Assembly (NCBI GenBank): GCA_022702705.1
Contig: CM040429.1
Span: forward strand, 109,717,943 to 109,781,942
From: Papilionanthe hookeriana x Papilionanthe teres
Lineage: Eukaryota > Streptophyta > Magnoliopsida > Asparagales > Orchidaceae
Direction of reading: 5' to 3'
Length of the DNA: 64,000 nucleotides
The position numbers and the translations under genes were made by a program. Shown here one piece after another: positions 43,863 through 55,935 of this stretch. Every line of letters starts with the position of its first letter. Within the stretch, counting starts at the first letter, position 1. The notes beneath the pieces were generated by a model. It searched no databases, was not told where the DNA came from, and was given only the letters and a program-made list of their open reading frames with translations.

Positions 43863-46664
43863 CTCTGAGAAGTGAAGCTTCAATCAGAGAGTTGTGGCAC
43901 CTTCGATTGCACCCAAGGAAGCTCCAGATGAAGTCTCTGGCTCTAGGGAATTGCGTAGGTATGAAAGTGACCAAGGCCGATTTCAAAGCTTGACCGATAG
44001 AGAGGATGGTTGGCCTGGTGAGGGGGCTTTCATTGGGGAACTCCTTCTCTTGGTCCTGTGCAGGTTTGGGTGAGTTTAATTTTATTTTGGTGGAGATTCC
44101 GGGGATGTCTTGTTGTGGGCTGAGAATTGAGCTCCCAAATTGAGCTCAATCAATGGAGTTTAGGGCAGGAGAACAGTGGGGATGAATTGCTCTTGGTTAG
44201 GGGAAGCTCTGTGAGGAGTTTGGAGGGATTCTGTGAAGGTCGATTTCAACTAACCTTTTGGCCGAGAGGGGGTGGCTTGTTTAAATAGCCATGGCCGGAG
44301 CTTCCCGGGGGCAATTGATGGGCGGGATCGAGCTGCCTAAGGGAGGAGATGAAGAGCTGTGGTGGCCATTGGGCATGAGACAACTCAGCAGGTGAGAATT
44401 TAAAATTTGGCTCATTCCAAGCTCCTCGGCCATGGCGTTTTCTGGTGGCCTGGTGGTTGGCCGGCCAGGGTCAGGTCACCATCCTGATCAGGAGGGTCAA
44501 GGCTTGAAGTTTGTGGGTTCAATTGGCCAATGCCAAGTGTAAAGAGGTTTGATATAAGTGGTAAGGGGGAAGGGTCATTTTAGGCTCATTTTGGTTTAGC
44601 CATGTTTTAGGGCTTGGTGCACCATCAAAAGCTCTGATTTTAAGCTGAGGGAGGTCAGGTGAGTCAGCTTAGAGGAGATGGTGTGGTCTCCATCCATGGT
44701 GAGGTGGCTAAGCTTGGTTTAGAGTGTTGCATAAATGAGGTTAAAATGCTTAATGAAGGTTTAAGAAAGATCCCCCTTCTTGCCATTAATGGCATGGTGA
44801 GGTGGCAAGGGCTCCTCATGGCTTTCATATGGCTTATTCATGGCTCAATGGCTCCATTTGGCTTGGGGCCAAGGTTAGTCAATTTCATGGAAATGGGTTT
44901 TAAGGATTTTGGATATTTAGGGGTAATTTGGCACATGGCTTAGTTTAGAAAAGTTTAATGATGAATTTGAAACTTAGGGAGTGATTTAAATCAAAGGGAT
45001 GATGAGGTGAAAGTGTCATGTAGGCTTTGGATTAACTTTGGGCCTTTTGAAATCATTTTGGATGGGCTTTTAAAATGTTTTAAGGAAGTGGGCCTTTAAG
45101 TTTGAAAACAAATTGGTGGATGGAAATTTTGTGAAGGATTGGGCCAAAAAAATGTTAGGTTTAGTTTAGGGATGTGTCATGAGTGATTTGAAACAAATTT
45201 GAGGTGATTTGGAGTTGAATTAGGTTTGATTTGGGACTTTTTTGGTAAAGGGGCCAAAGTGGGCAAAAAAGGACTAACTTGGGCTATCTTGGGCTAAAGT
45301 TAGGCTAATGTTGGATTTGATGTAAAATTAATGTTGAGAAATGTTTATGGGAGTGTTACAAAGAGTTTTCAACTTTGGTTGGGCTTTGATTTTGAGATTT
45401 GGGCCCATTTGGGTTTATGGTGGGTTTAGGCCAAAAAAGGGGATTTTGGTTTTGGGTTAGGTTTAGGTGGAGTTTAGGTTCAAATTTGGGGCAAATCTTG
45501 TTAGTTTTTTGTTTGTGGGGATATTAGGAAGGTTTAGGAAAAGATTTGGGGTTAATTGGAGTTGAGTTGGGTTAGTTTGGGCTAAGTTTAGGTCATGTGC
45601 TAAAATTGGGCTTTAAGCTTCAAATTGAAATTGGATCCAAATGTTAATCAAATTGGGCTTGGATTTGGTCTAAATTGATATTGGGGATATTGAATTGAAG
45701 TTTAGAATTGGATTGGATCAACATTGAGGTCAATTGGGTTGATTTGGTTTGACATTGGACTTACTTTGATTAAAAATGGGCCAAATTGGGGGTTTTGGTA
45801 AAAGTGAGTTAAATTGACAAAATTGACCTATGGTGTAGTTGAATAAGATGAAATTGAGAATATTTGAGATTTTCTGGAATTTTCTGGAAATTTTTGGAAT
45901 TTATGAATTTTTTGGTTAAAAAGGGCATTTTGGGTATTTGGATGGTATTGGGGGGTATTTTTGGAAATTTTGGTATATTTGGCTAAGGATGATCAATTTG
46001 AATGGTGGGAAATGTTTAGGATTGGTTTTGAGGAATTTTGGGTAAATTAGGTAATTTTGCAAATTTTGGGTAGCTTCAAGGACATTTGGTAGGTTTGGTG
46101 GGTGTAGGGCCCCGGGGGTCAAAAATTGAAATTTTTAAAAAATGAAGATTGATCAAGTTTGAGTAGAATGGAATCACTTTGGTTGAGCCATGAAGCCATA
46201 TCAAGCCCATAAGAGCCATGAGAGGACTCATTTGAGTCATTCACTATGTTGTTCCTAGCCCTCTTAGCCAAGGGCCTAGGGGTTAAGGTCCATCCATATG
46301 AATTACCTACATGAGTCAGGAAGTCAAGCTAGGTATGAATGGTTTTAAGATTTGGAATGTGTGTGAAAGTGTAATGTGTGTAGGTCAACCCTCACCAGAC
46401 CATGCCACCCAGGGTAGTCCTAAGGCTAAAGAGTCCTATAGGGAACTCATCCTTTAAACTTCCACATTTAATCTTAACCCTCCAAGTAACTTAGGGGTTT
46501 ACAATCAAACTTATGGGGTTTGTAGGGAGTTAAGAGGTGTTTGAATTTCTAAGTGGTGGGTTCCATTTCTAGTCCTCTAAGATAGTCAAAGGGAAAGCCT
46601 AAGGCTAGATCCTAAGTACTAAAGAGAGAGAAGAGAAAAGACCTCATCAAAAATGAGGTCAACA

Positions 46665-48822
46665 TGCTTTCCTGGAAGAGTTCCCTGAACTGCCTGAGTA
46701 TATACCTTTGTTGGAAGGAAGTAGGTTTCACCCCCCTCTCTGCTGCATCGGATGAAAAAGTCGTCCGAAGGATTGCCGCTACACCACCCCGACCTGCATA
46801 ATATAGTAACTACAAAAGAAAAAGGGTTAAGACTACGCCATGTGCTCGGCTACAAGCTGTGATAGAAAAATTGGCAAAGAAAGAAGGATGCCCCGTGTCA
46901 AAAATACTAAGAAGAATGGGACGAGTGCCAGCTAGATCCCGCCTCGAACCGCGAGTAGAGCCTGTCACTTCCGTAGAGAAACCAAGGATGAAAATGAGAG
47001 CTAGTTCACCTGTTGTTGTATCGGGCCATCATATTAGGGAGGACACCACCTACCGGCATATAGCCAGACGAGGCCAGTCGGTCCTAGAGCTCTCCTGCAA
47101 GAAGGATCATGTGGCGACCTATTATTGCCGAGCCGAGACCAATACAACATCCTAAGAAGAAAAGCCTCGTCAAAGAGCCTGAATCAGAAGAAAGTGCTAC
47201 TGCAATAAAAGAAAATCCCGAAAAAGAAGTTCAACAGCCATCACATGACAACCGTGAGACCGTCTGGAAGAGACCACTCGAGGATGCTATAGGAAAGCTA
47301 AGGACGGATATCCGACGGTTGGCGAAAGAAAGAGGAGAAAAGTTGGAAAATGAAGTTGATTAATCAGAGTTCATGGATGAGGAGTATGCCGAGATCAATA
47401 TGGTTGAGACACGAGCATCATCGGCTTCGCAAGGTGCTCCCGGCATTGCGGAAAGAGATGAACCGGAAGTGATGAGAGCACAGCTTCGGGAAAGAAATGA
47501 CACAATTTCCCCGATGGCAAAGAGGATGGAAGAGATGGCTGCTGCTTTAGCCACTCTCCAGAGTCAGGTACAACCTCAGAAAGAAACATCATCCATATTG
47601 TAGATGGAGGAAAAGAGATCACATCTGTCAATGGAGATGAACCACCAAAGAAGGATTCTACACAGAATATGATTCCCGAAAAGGACATTAAAAACATAGT
47701 AGAACAGCAGGTGTGAGAAGCCTTAGCACAATCTAAGAACGGAGCATCTATTCATACTGGTAGACCTTACGCCGAAGAGTTCGATGCAGTCCAATACCCG
47801 AAAGGCTTCGTACCACCTCTATTTAAGACTTTTGATGGAACGGGAAACCCCCGAAAGCATGTCGCACATTTTCGTGCTAGTTGCTGCAATGCCGGTGGGA
47901 GTGACTCTTTACTCTTCCATTAGTTCGTCAGCAGTTTGTTAGGGATCGCCTTATACTGATACGCAGAATTGCCAAATGGTTCAGTTAAGACCTTTGCAGA
48001 ATTGGAAAACCTCTTCGTTAAGCAGTTTGCCGAGGCTCGACACCACATCACCATCGGTGATCTAGTGGTGGAGCACCAGAAATCGAACGAGACTTTAGTG
48101 GATTACATACTTCGATGGAGGAACTTAAGCATGAAGTGTGAACCACAGCTTCGAGAACGGCATGCGATCGGCATCTTGCTCAAGAGTATCCATGGCCCGA
48201 TAGCACTTCTCCTTAAAGGATTTACAATCAAGACTTTCGAGAAGTTGCTTAGCAAGGCTGGGAGCTTGCAAGAAGAGGCAAAGCAGTTAAGTTTTGTGGA
48301 CAAGAACGATAAGAAGAAGCCCGTAAAAGTATTTGAAAAGAAATCCGGAATCGTCGCAGCAGTAGATAAGGGCAAGCAACCGGTTCAGATATAGCCAGAG
48401 CGGCCACAGCCTAGTTATCAACCACCGCAACGGACATACCAACAACCGCAACAGATCTATTAGCAACCTCAGCAGGGTTATCAACAGCCTCGACCGAGCT
48501 ATCAGTCGCCTCAGCATTATAAACAACCGCCTCATCCACAGCGTACCCTAAAAGATTTTCTGAATAAGGATTATCCATTCAAAACTGAAGCAGTAGCGAC
48601 AACCGACTTAATCCAGATCTCGATTCCAATACAAATAACGATTCTCAAATCATACACAACCTCGATGACCACGATGAAGAAGATGTTCACAAAGGAGGCT
48701 ACGAAAGCTCAACAAGCAACGAGTCCATTTGTGAATTTCGAGGAGCTCCGATCGCGATAGAATTAGAGTTATCGGATTAGAAGCAACTCCGAAAAGCCGA
48801 TCGTTCCAATTCAAGGGAAACA
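46665..48822 (+). pseudogene. gag: T-P gag, part right of the T-B insertion
   Basis: Resumes T-P gag at TGCTTTCCTGGAAGAG and runs through the basic region, EEMAAALATLQSQ (47530-47570), capsid-like region (47940-48200, open 47969-48394) and Y/Q/P-rich repeats (48400-48520, stops inside). At about 48600 it jumps from KTEAVA to the acidic tail: compared with T-B, about 635 bp are missing, including the zinc knuckle, between two CGA triplets. Many stops and frameshifts. Confidence 0.86.
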
Positions 48823-49891
48823 TTGGTAGATCCAACACTAGACTCAGAACAAGTAACTGAAGTTAACCTAAGAAGCGGAAAAGTTCTACCTCCGAGAATG
48901 GGTCCAAAGGATAAAGGAAAGCATGTGGATGGTCAGGAGGAGCCAACCCCAGCAGAGGAATTGCCCATTCGAGAAGAAACCAAGGAACATGGTAGTAAAG
49001 TGGACTATAACGTGCTAGCCCATCTTAGGAAGCTACCGACGAGCGAGCATATACGACGCTCTGATCTTGTCAAAGGAGATGAGGGAAGCTCTGATCAAGG
49101 CTCTACTTGATCCAGAGATTTGTTTAGCTTAAATGGCCGACAATTCCTTCGATGAGGTTTGTTATTTAAAAGAACAACAGGTGTTACCTTCACGGACAAT
49201 GATCTATTGCGGGAACAGTGATCACAACCGACCGTTGTACATTTCGATCACTTATTGGAAAGTTTACGCTCTCCAGAGTGTTGGTTGATCCGGGTGCATC
49301 AAGCAACATAATGAATCTCCGGACACTAGCATAGTTGGAAATTGATGCTCGTGAGCTTGAAGCAGACAAGATGTTATTGAGAGGCTTCAATCAGAAAGGA
49401 GAGAGAGCTCTCGCATCGATTACACTGTTAATGAAAACCAGTGACTTAGCAAAGACAACCGCAAAGTTCCATATAATTGATTCTGAGACATCGTTCAATG
49501 CTCTACTGGGTTGGTCATGGATCCATGAAAACTGAATGGTACCGTCATCTCTGCAACAGTGCATAAAATATTATGAAGGAGAACAGTGTATTAAAGGTGA
49601 CTTGCAACCATTCTCCATACATGAGATTGGAATTCATGAAGATGCAGCCTATTACGCGCCTCCGAAGAAAACAATCTTCTTCAGAAATGTCATACCAAAT
49701 GAAGTAAAAGAAGTGCAAGACGACAAAGAGCCTGAAATTCTAGTCCAACAGTTACTCACCACTCCCTTACGGCGAGATGGTGAAGGTTTCTCCAGAACTC
49801 GCACCCGAGGTCGAGGCCGGGGATGAGGTCGTGGAAGAGACGTTGGAACAGTTGGACAGAAGAAACTAGTCATCGATGTTGATTGGGAGGA
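48823..49891 (+). pseudogene. pol: T-P protease, interrupted by Ath-C
   Basis: EVNLRSGKVLPPRMGPKDKGK opens the pro region (48860-48920). The protease active site appears as VLVDPGASS (about 49280), followed by NALLGWSWIHEN (about 49500). The RG-rich string GRGRG lies near 49815. Several frameshifts and stops. The frame stops at DVDWED where Ath-C enters at 49892; it resumes at 63336 with SSEEEEIKKEAA. Confidence 0.86.
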
Positions 49892-51780
49892 TGATCCATG
49901 AAAAAAATACCTATTTGTAAGCCTTGATTTTTATCAATTTCTAAGGATATTATGCTTTAATGAAAGGTATTTTTGTGTTTTTGGATGTAGGTGAGGTAAA
50001 AAGGTCCAAAAAAGGAAAAATGGTGAAAAAGGAGCAAAAATGGAGCAAAATACAAGAATTATAAAAAATTATGGCCTGGCGCACAGGCGCCAGAAGTTGG
50101 CGCCCAGGCGCCAGAAGTTGGCGCCTACGCGCCAGACTCGATATAGAAACTGTCAAGTTTTTAATGACTTTTGCAGGGTTATTTTGATGGAGTGAGCGGT
50201 TATTGGACATTCTAGAAGACTGGCAGATGTTCCTTGATAATAGAACATGTGATACATTGCATTTGGACGCTCCAAAATGGTTTTAATCGCGAAGAGGTGC
50301 GAGCTAAAGTGAAGAGGTGCGAAGAACTGGACGCGGTGTCTGGCGCCTAGGCGCCAGACAAACCTTATAGAAGATTCATTGAATTTGGACATATTTTGAA
50401 GAGGTGCCTTCGGGCAACCCTTAAAGCCTATAAATAGGAGTCCACTCCTTCAGAAAATGGTGCCCCCATTGTATCCCTATCTCTTAACCACTTTAGGATC
50501 TCTCATCCTTAGAGAGAGAAATAGAGAGAGAAATTTAGGGCCACTTTTATTTAGTTTAGTGAGTTTATTTTCAAGTTGTTGCATTTGGAGTTCATTACAC
50601 TTGTGGAGTCAGTAGGAATCAGAAGATCTGTAGAAGGAATATTTAAGATAAGTATTTTATTTTTGATTTAAAGTTTATTTATTATGTTTTGCTGTTTATA
50701 TTCAATGTGTTCTGAGTAGTTAGTTTACTTTCTTCCTTCAATTATGAAAAGATAAATAAGATAATACAAAATTTGATGGAGAATTGAAAATAAAAATATT
50801 TTCAAAACATTGTGATGATATTAATACCTGATCTTACTTTACTTTTAAATTGGCCATTTAAAATTTTAAAACTTGTTGAAGAGTTTTGAGACCTAGAAGG
50901 AGAAGAACTCTTAACTTGTAAATGTCACATGAATCCTTGGGTAGTCGAAGGCCATGCGCGGGCTATTCAAGGTGAAGTGCAAATAAATAGAAAGATAAGA
51001 TGGCGTAGAATTGATAAGTTTTTAGAGTGACAGACTAAATTCTTATAATTTGATTTATAGATAAGGAAAGGGTCACTAGTAGGGCCGACCATAGTTACCC
51101 TTGGACATCTAGTAGTGTGAGCCTAGATTTACCCATTCTACTAATAATACATCCAAACCTGATCTGTAGATTAGCCAATGTTCTTTGCACCTGGATCAAA
51201 GGGTAAAGAATAGGAATGCTTCTATTTGGCACAATACCATAAAATAGATTCTCCAACGAATATTAAATTATCTTAAAAATCTTGAATTAATTGAAAGGAA
51301 GAAAGTTGTTTGTTTTATATTGTTTTCACAAAATCATTTTCTTATTATTTTTTTCTTTATCTGCATCTAGTAAATTAAAAGTAATTTATAGTTAGATTAA
51401 AATACAAAAAGTTTTGAAATAAAATATTTAAAAATTTATTACCCTTTTTTATCGTGGGATCGATACTGGGGTCTTTATTTCAAAGCCCTTTATTATTTGA
51501 AACGATACGTATACTTGCGTAGTACCCAAAAAGTATATAAAATATTTTCCTTTAAAATTATATTTTGTTATATAAACATATTTTTAAAAAGTATTAATCA
51601 CTAACGGCCTAGCATTCAGTAGCATTCAAGTTTTATTTAATGCTATTGCCTTAAATTAAAATTATGTACACATCTATATAGCAAGTTATTCCGGGTCAAG
51701 TGTTTCGCGCCTTTGCTAGAAATTAAATTTTCTAGTAATGGTAACAAATTCTTGTATTTGGAAATACAAAAATCGGGTCA
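49892..51780 (+). repeat. Ath-C 5' LTR, 1889 bp
   Basis: Starts TGATCCATG, ends AATCGGGTCA. TATAAATAG at 50429-50437. Palindrome clusters lie at 50076-50135 (three degenerate GGCGCC units) and 50338-50359 (a perfect 22-bp palindrome made of GTCTGGCGCCT and its reverse complement), both upstream of the TATA box. No ORF of note. Confidence 0.95.
50429..50437 (+). promoter_or_regulatory. Ath-C 5' LTR TATA box
   Basis: TATAAATAG; its counterpart in the 3' LTR is TATAAATAT at 61974-61982. Position (about 540 bp into the LTR, 70 bp after the 22-bp palindrome) suits a U3 promoter. Confidence 0.7.
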
Positions 51781-51786
51781 AGTTTT

Positions 51787-51804
51787 TGGCGCCGTTGCCA
51801 GGGA
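51787..51804 (+). promoter_or_regulatory. Ath-C primer-binding site (tRNA-Asp type)
   Basis: TGGCGCCGTTGCCAGGGA, matching the complement of the plant tRNA-Asp 3' end at all but one base (A for G), six bases after the LTR. Typical of Athila. Confidence 0.85.
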
Positions 51805-52031
51805 TAAGAGGTACAATTTATAGATTTTTAAATATTTTATTTCCAAAAACATAAGAAAATATAATAATATAAAAATAAAAATATAAAAATAAAATAAAAT
51901 AAAATTTTATTCCTTGCTTTATTTTTTTTTATGCGTAGTTTTGGTTCTGAAGGATTAATACCTTTAGATTCTGAACTAGAAAGAACAATTAGAAAATTAA
52001 AAAGGGAAAACAAATTCAAAAATTTCAAGAA

Positions 52032-53098
52032 ATGGCTACTTTACAAAATCCAATTGAACTTAATGATCAAAATGTTTATAAACCATTAAGGGATTATGCT
52101 AACCCTACGGTTGATGAACTTCATAGTAGTATTCAAATACCCACTGTAGATGCTAATTCTTTTGAACTTAAACCGTCTATTATTCAAATGGTGCAAAACA
52201 ATCAATTTGGTGGAACACCAAATGAGGATCCAAATTTACACCTTGTTAGTTTTTTAGAACTTTGTGCTACCTTTAAATATAACAATGTTTCTGATGATGC
52301 TATTAGACTTAGACTATTTCCTTTTTGCTTAAGAGATAAAGCAAAGATGTGGTTAAACTCATTAGCAACTGGTTCTATTAAAACATGGGCTGAAATGGCA
52401 CAAAAATTCCTTGTTAAATATTTTCCTCCTTCTAAAACTTCTAAATTAAGAAATGATATTACTTCGTTTAGTCAATTTGACGGGGAGATAATATATGAAA
52501 CATGGGAAAGATTTAAAGAACTATTTAGAAAATGTCCTCATCATGCTTTACCTGATTGGTTAATTATTCAAATATTTTACAATGGATTAATTGGATCTTT
52601 AAAATCAATTATTAATGCTTTATTCTTGGAGGTTCTTTAATGTCTAAATCATTTGAAGAAGCTTACACTTTAATTGAAGAAATGGCTAATAACAATTTTC
52701 AATGGCCTTCAGAAAGGATTAATCCTAGAAAGATGGCAAGTATTCATGATAATGAAGCCTTTTCTATCCTAGCTTCACAAGTAGCGGCAATGTCTAAAAA
52801 ATTAGATAATTTTGCAATTAATATTTCACATAATAACTCTGCTAATATTGAAGATTCTCAAACTATTGAAACTTTACAAGCTATTGCAAGTAAAAATAAT
52901 CCTTATTCAAATTATTATAATCCTGGGTGGAAAAATCATCTTAATTTTAACTGGAATAATTCACAAAAACAATGGGGTAATAATCGATCTCATCCACTGG
53001 AAATTGGAATAATCGAAGTTAATCCAATTATAAACCTCATGGATTTAATAATCGATAGAAAAGTTATCAATAGAAGAATTAATTTTACAAATGAATAA
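52032..53098 (+). pseudogene. gag: Ath-C gag
   Basis: Starts MATLQNPIELN at 52032. Athila-type capsid: FELKPSIIQMVQNNQFGG, EDPNLHLVSFLELC, DDAIRLRLFPFCLRDKAKMWLN, KYFPPSKTSKLRN, YETWERFKELFRKCPHH (52170-52560). A one-base shift at about 52630 moves the rest into the frame of 52640-53098 (SFEEAYTLIEEMANNNFQWPSER). The following 400 bp to the protease are full of stops; no clear zinc knuckle is visible. Confidence 0.9.
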
Positions 53099-53518
53099 TC
53101 GATTACAAAATCGAAATCTTGCTTATTCGTAATATCGAAAATCAAATGGGTCAAATTGCTACTTTAATTAATAACGGACATGTAGGAACACTTCCTAGTA
53201 ATGTTGAAATTAATCGAAAGGAAGCTGGAAAAGAACATGAACATGTTAAAGGTATGTGCAACTTAAAAGTGGAAAGGAATTAAAAGAAAGAATGCGAGAA
53301 TGAAATTGAAAAAGAGATTGAGGTTGAAGAGATCGAAAAACCTATTGAAACTCTCTCTCTAGTCAAGATCGATACGTTATACCTATTAATGTGGAAGTTG
53401 AAAAACCACCACCACCTTTTCCTAAAAGACTTAAACAGGCGAAACTTGATCATTAATTTTTTAAGTTCTTTGAAATTTTTAAGAAACTTACTTATTAACA
53501 TACCTTTTCTTTGAAGCT

Positions 53519-54160
53519 TTGGAACAAATGCCAACTTATGCAAAATTTATGAAGGATATTTTAAGCAAGAAACGAAAATTTGAAGCTTTTGAAACTTTTG
53601 CATTAAATGAAGAATGCGGTGTAATAATTCAAAAGAAATTACTGAAAAGCTTAAGGATCTGGAAGTTTCACTATACCACATGTCTTATTGGAGAAAAATT
53701 TTGTGGAAAAGCTTTATGTGATTTAGGAGCAAGTATTAATCTCATGCCATTTTGTATTTTTCAAAGATTAAATTTATGAGAGATTACTCCCACCACCGTA
53801 ACCCTTCAGTTAGCTGATAGATCTATCACTTATCCTGAAGGAGTTATAGAGGATGTGCTTGTTAAAGTGGATAAATTTATCTTCCCTGTATATTTCATCG
53901 TACTTGATATGGAAGAAGATAAAGAGATACCTATTATTTTAGGGGGACCTTTTCTAGCTACCGGACGAGCTATGGTTGATGTGCAAAAGGGAGAATTAAC
54001 CATGAGAGTTAATGATCGAGAGATTAAATTCAATGTTCTTAAATCGATGAAGTACCACGATAAAGTGAAATGTTATCGAATGCATATAATTGATTATTTA
54101 ATTGAGAAACATTATCAAGAAAAATGTAAAGTCATTTCTCGAAAAAATTTGAATTTTTAA
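53519..54160 (+). pseudogene. pol: Ath-C protease
   Basis: Two open pieces (53519-53779 and 53855-54160) joined in phase by a stop after FQRLNL. Active site region CDLGASINLMP (about 53715-53750; Leu after Asp instead of Ser/Thr, as in many Athila copies), second block IILGGPFLATGRAMVDV (about 53935-53985). Confidence 0.85.
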
Positions 54161-55860
54161 GCGATGAAAATGAAGAAGTAAAAGAAGAAGAGACTCATTT
54201 TATTAAAGATAAGCTGGAAACATTAGACATAACTCAAAATGATATACTTTTACCATCAATTAAAAAAACCCCTGAACTGGAATTAAAAATGTTACCTTCA
54301 CATTTAAAATATGCGTTTCTTGGAAATTCGTTAACTTTACCTGTTATTATTTCTTCTGATTTGAGTAAAGATCAAGAAGAAAAATTACTAGGTGTGTTAA
54401 AGAATTATAAGAAAGCTTTTGGTTGGACTATTGCTGATATAAGAGGAATAAGCCATTCCATTTGTATGCATAGAATTTTAATGGATGAAAATTTTAAACC
54501 TACTATTGAACCGCAAAGAAGATTAAATCCTATCATGAAAGAGGTTGTTAAAAAAGAAATTGTTAAGTGGTTAGATGCTTGGTATTATTTATCCTATTTC
54601 GGATAGTCGATGGGTAAGTCCTATTCATTGTGTTCAGAAAAAGGAGAGTGTGCTTGTCATTGTCAATGATAAAAATGAACTAATTCCTACAAGACAAGTT
54701 ATTGGATGGCGAATTTGTATTGATTATAGGAAATTAAATGACGCCACTAGAAAGGATCATTTTCCTTTACCTTTCTTGGATCAAATGCTCGATAAACTAT
54801 TTGGACACCCATATTTCGTTTTACGGATGGATATTACGGTTATCATCAATTACTTATTGCTCCTGAGGACCAGAGAAAACAACATTTACAAGTCCTTATG
54901 GAACCTTGCTTTTAGAAGAATGCCTTTTGGTTTATGTAATGAACCTGCAACTTTTCAAAGATGTATGATGTCAATATTTTGTGATTTGATTGACAAAGGA
55001 ATTGAAATATTCATGGATGATTTTTGAGTTTTTGAAACTTCTTTTGAATCTTGTTTGGAAAACATTTCCAAAGTTCTGAAAAGATGTGAAGAAACAAACT
55101 TAGTTCTTAACTGGGAAAAATGTCAATTCATGGTCACAGAAGACATTGTACTTGGTCATAAAGTTTCACAAAAAGGGATGGAAGTAGATCAAGTGAAAGT
55201 AAAAATTATTGCTGAATTGCAACCACCTACTACTATTACTGATGTGAGAAGTTTTCTAGGTCATGCTGGATTTTATAGAAGATACGTAAAGGATTTTTCT
55301 AAAATTGCTAAATCTCTTTGTCATTTATTGGAAAAAGATGCGAAATTTGAATTTAACAAAGAATGTATTAATGCTTTTAATATTCTAAAAGAAAAACTAA
55401 TAACTGCACCTATCATTGTTGCACCTAATTGGAATAAATCTTTTGAATTAATGTGTGATGCAAGTGATTTTGCAATTGGAGCTGTATTAGGATAGAATTA
55501 TGAGAAGGTTTTCAAAGTTATATATTATGCTAGTAAAACTCTCACTGAAACACAAAGAAATTACACTACCACTGATAAGGAGCTTCTAGCTCTAGTATAT
55601 GCCTTTGATAAATTTAGACCTTATCTTCTTGGTACTAAATGCATAGTTCATACTGATCATTCTGCTATTAAATATCTAATATCTAAGAAGGATTCTAAAC
55701 CTAGACTGATAAGATGGGTTTTACTTCACAAGAATTTGATTTTCAAATAGTAGATAGAAAAGGAACTGAAAACCAAATTGCTTATCATTTGTCTAGAATT
55801 AAAAATGATATTATTTCAGAAGAAAATATAAATGAAAAATTTCCTGATGAATCTTTATAA
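54161..55860 (+). pseudogene. pol: Ath-C reverse transcriptase and RNase H
   Basis: The linker is recognisable by LELKMLPSHLKYAFLGNS (54280); RT follows (WRICIDYRKLNDATRKDHFPLPFLDQML at 54705-54790, FRRMPFGLCNEPATFQRCM at 54910-54965). The palm ends IEIFMDDF followed by TGA (55027) where Ser is expected; a frameshift lies near 54600 and another near 54840. RNase H: CDASDFAIGAVLG (about 55455), then TAG, TTDKELLALVYAF (about 55565), HTDHSAIKYL (about 55650). Catalytic residues are present, but no intact frame. Confidence 0.9.
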
Positions 55861-55935
55861 GTTATTCAAGGATGCAAAACACCTTGGTATGCTGATATTG
55901 TTAACTATTTAGTTAGCAATATTTTACCTTATGAA

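Larger units (their letters stand above)
27656..46664 (-). mobile_element. T-B: Tat/Ogre-type element with AlkB ORF, lacking its 3' LTR
   Basis: In element orientation (high to low coordinates): 5' LTR 46664-39390, primer site, leader, gag, protease, RT, RNase H, second RNase H, integrase, AlkB ORF, 3' UTR with tandem hairpins. It is inserted in T-P gag; the right flank is TGCTT. The 3' LTR is missing because the element is joined at about 27656 to a fragment of T-P gag. It is the best-preserved Tat copy here, but gag has several stops, pol has frameshifts, RT reads YVDN and the integrase zinc finger has lost a Cys. Confidence 0.88.
39390..46664 (-). repeat. T-B 5' LTR, 7275 bp
   Basis: Starts TGTTGACC at 46664 and ends TGCCGACA at 39390; flanked on the outer side by TGCTT (46665-46669). 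Closest to the T-S LTR. It keeps the full set of CTCTGA/TCAGAG hairpins (42280-43240), the GC-rich antisense island (43480-43700), the G/T-rich block on the plus strand (44560-46260) and the terminal hairpin (46640-46660). It lacks about 13 bases containing the TATA-like motif that the other three copies have near their 3' ends (at about 39530). Confidence 0.9.

Noticed and set aside
20297..46664. Reading 20297-46664 as one intact element with two LTRs and TGCTT at both ends
   Set aside because: The outer TGCTT copies fit, but T-P gag in plus orientation (27100-27655) begins exactly after the left LTR with its own TGCTT, and no polypurine tract precedes that LTR; a solo LTR plus recombination fits better.
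51781..51804. TTTTTGGCGCCG as an E2F site
   Set aside because: The match is fully explained by the tRNA-Asp primer-binding site.
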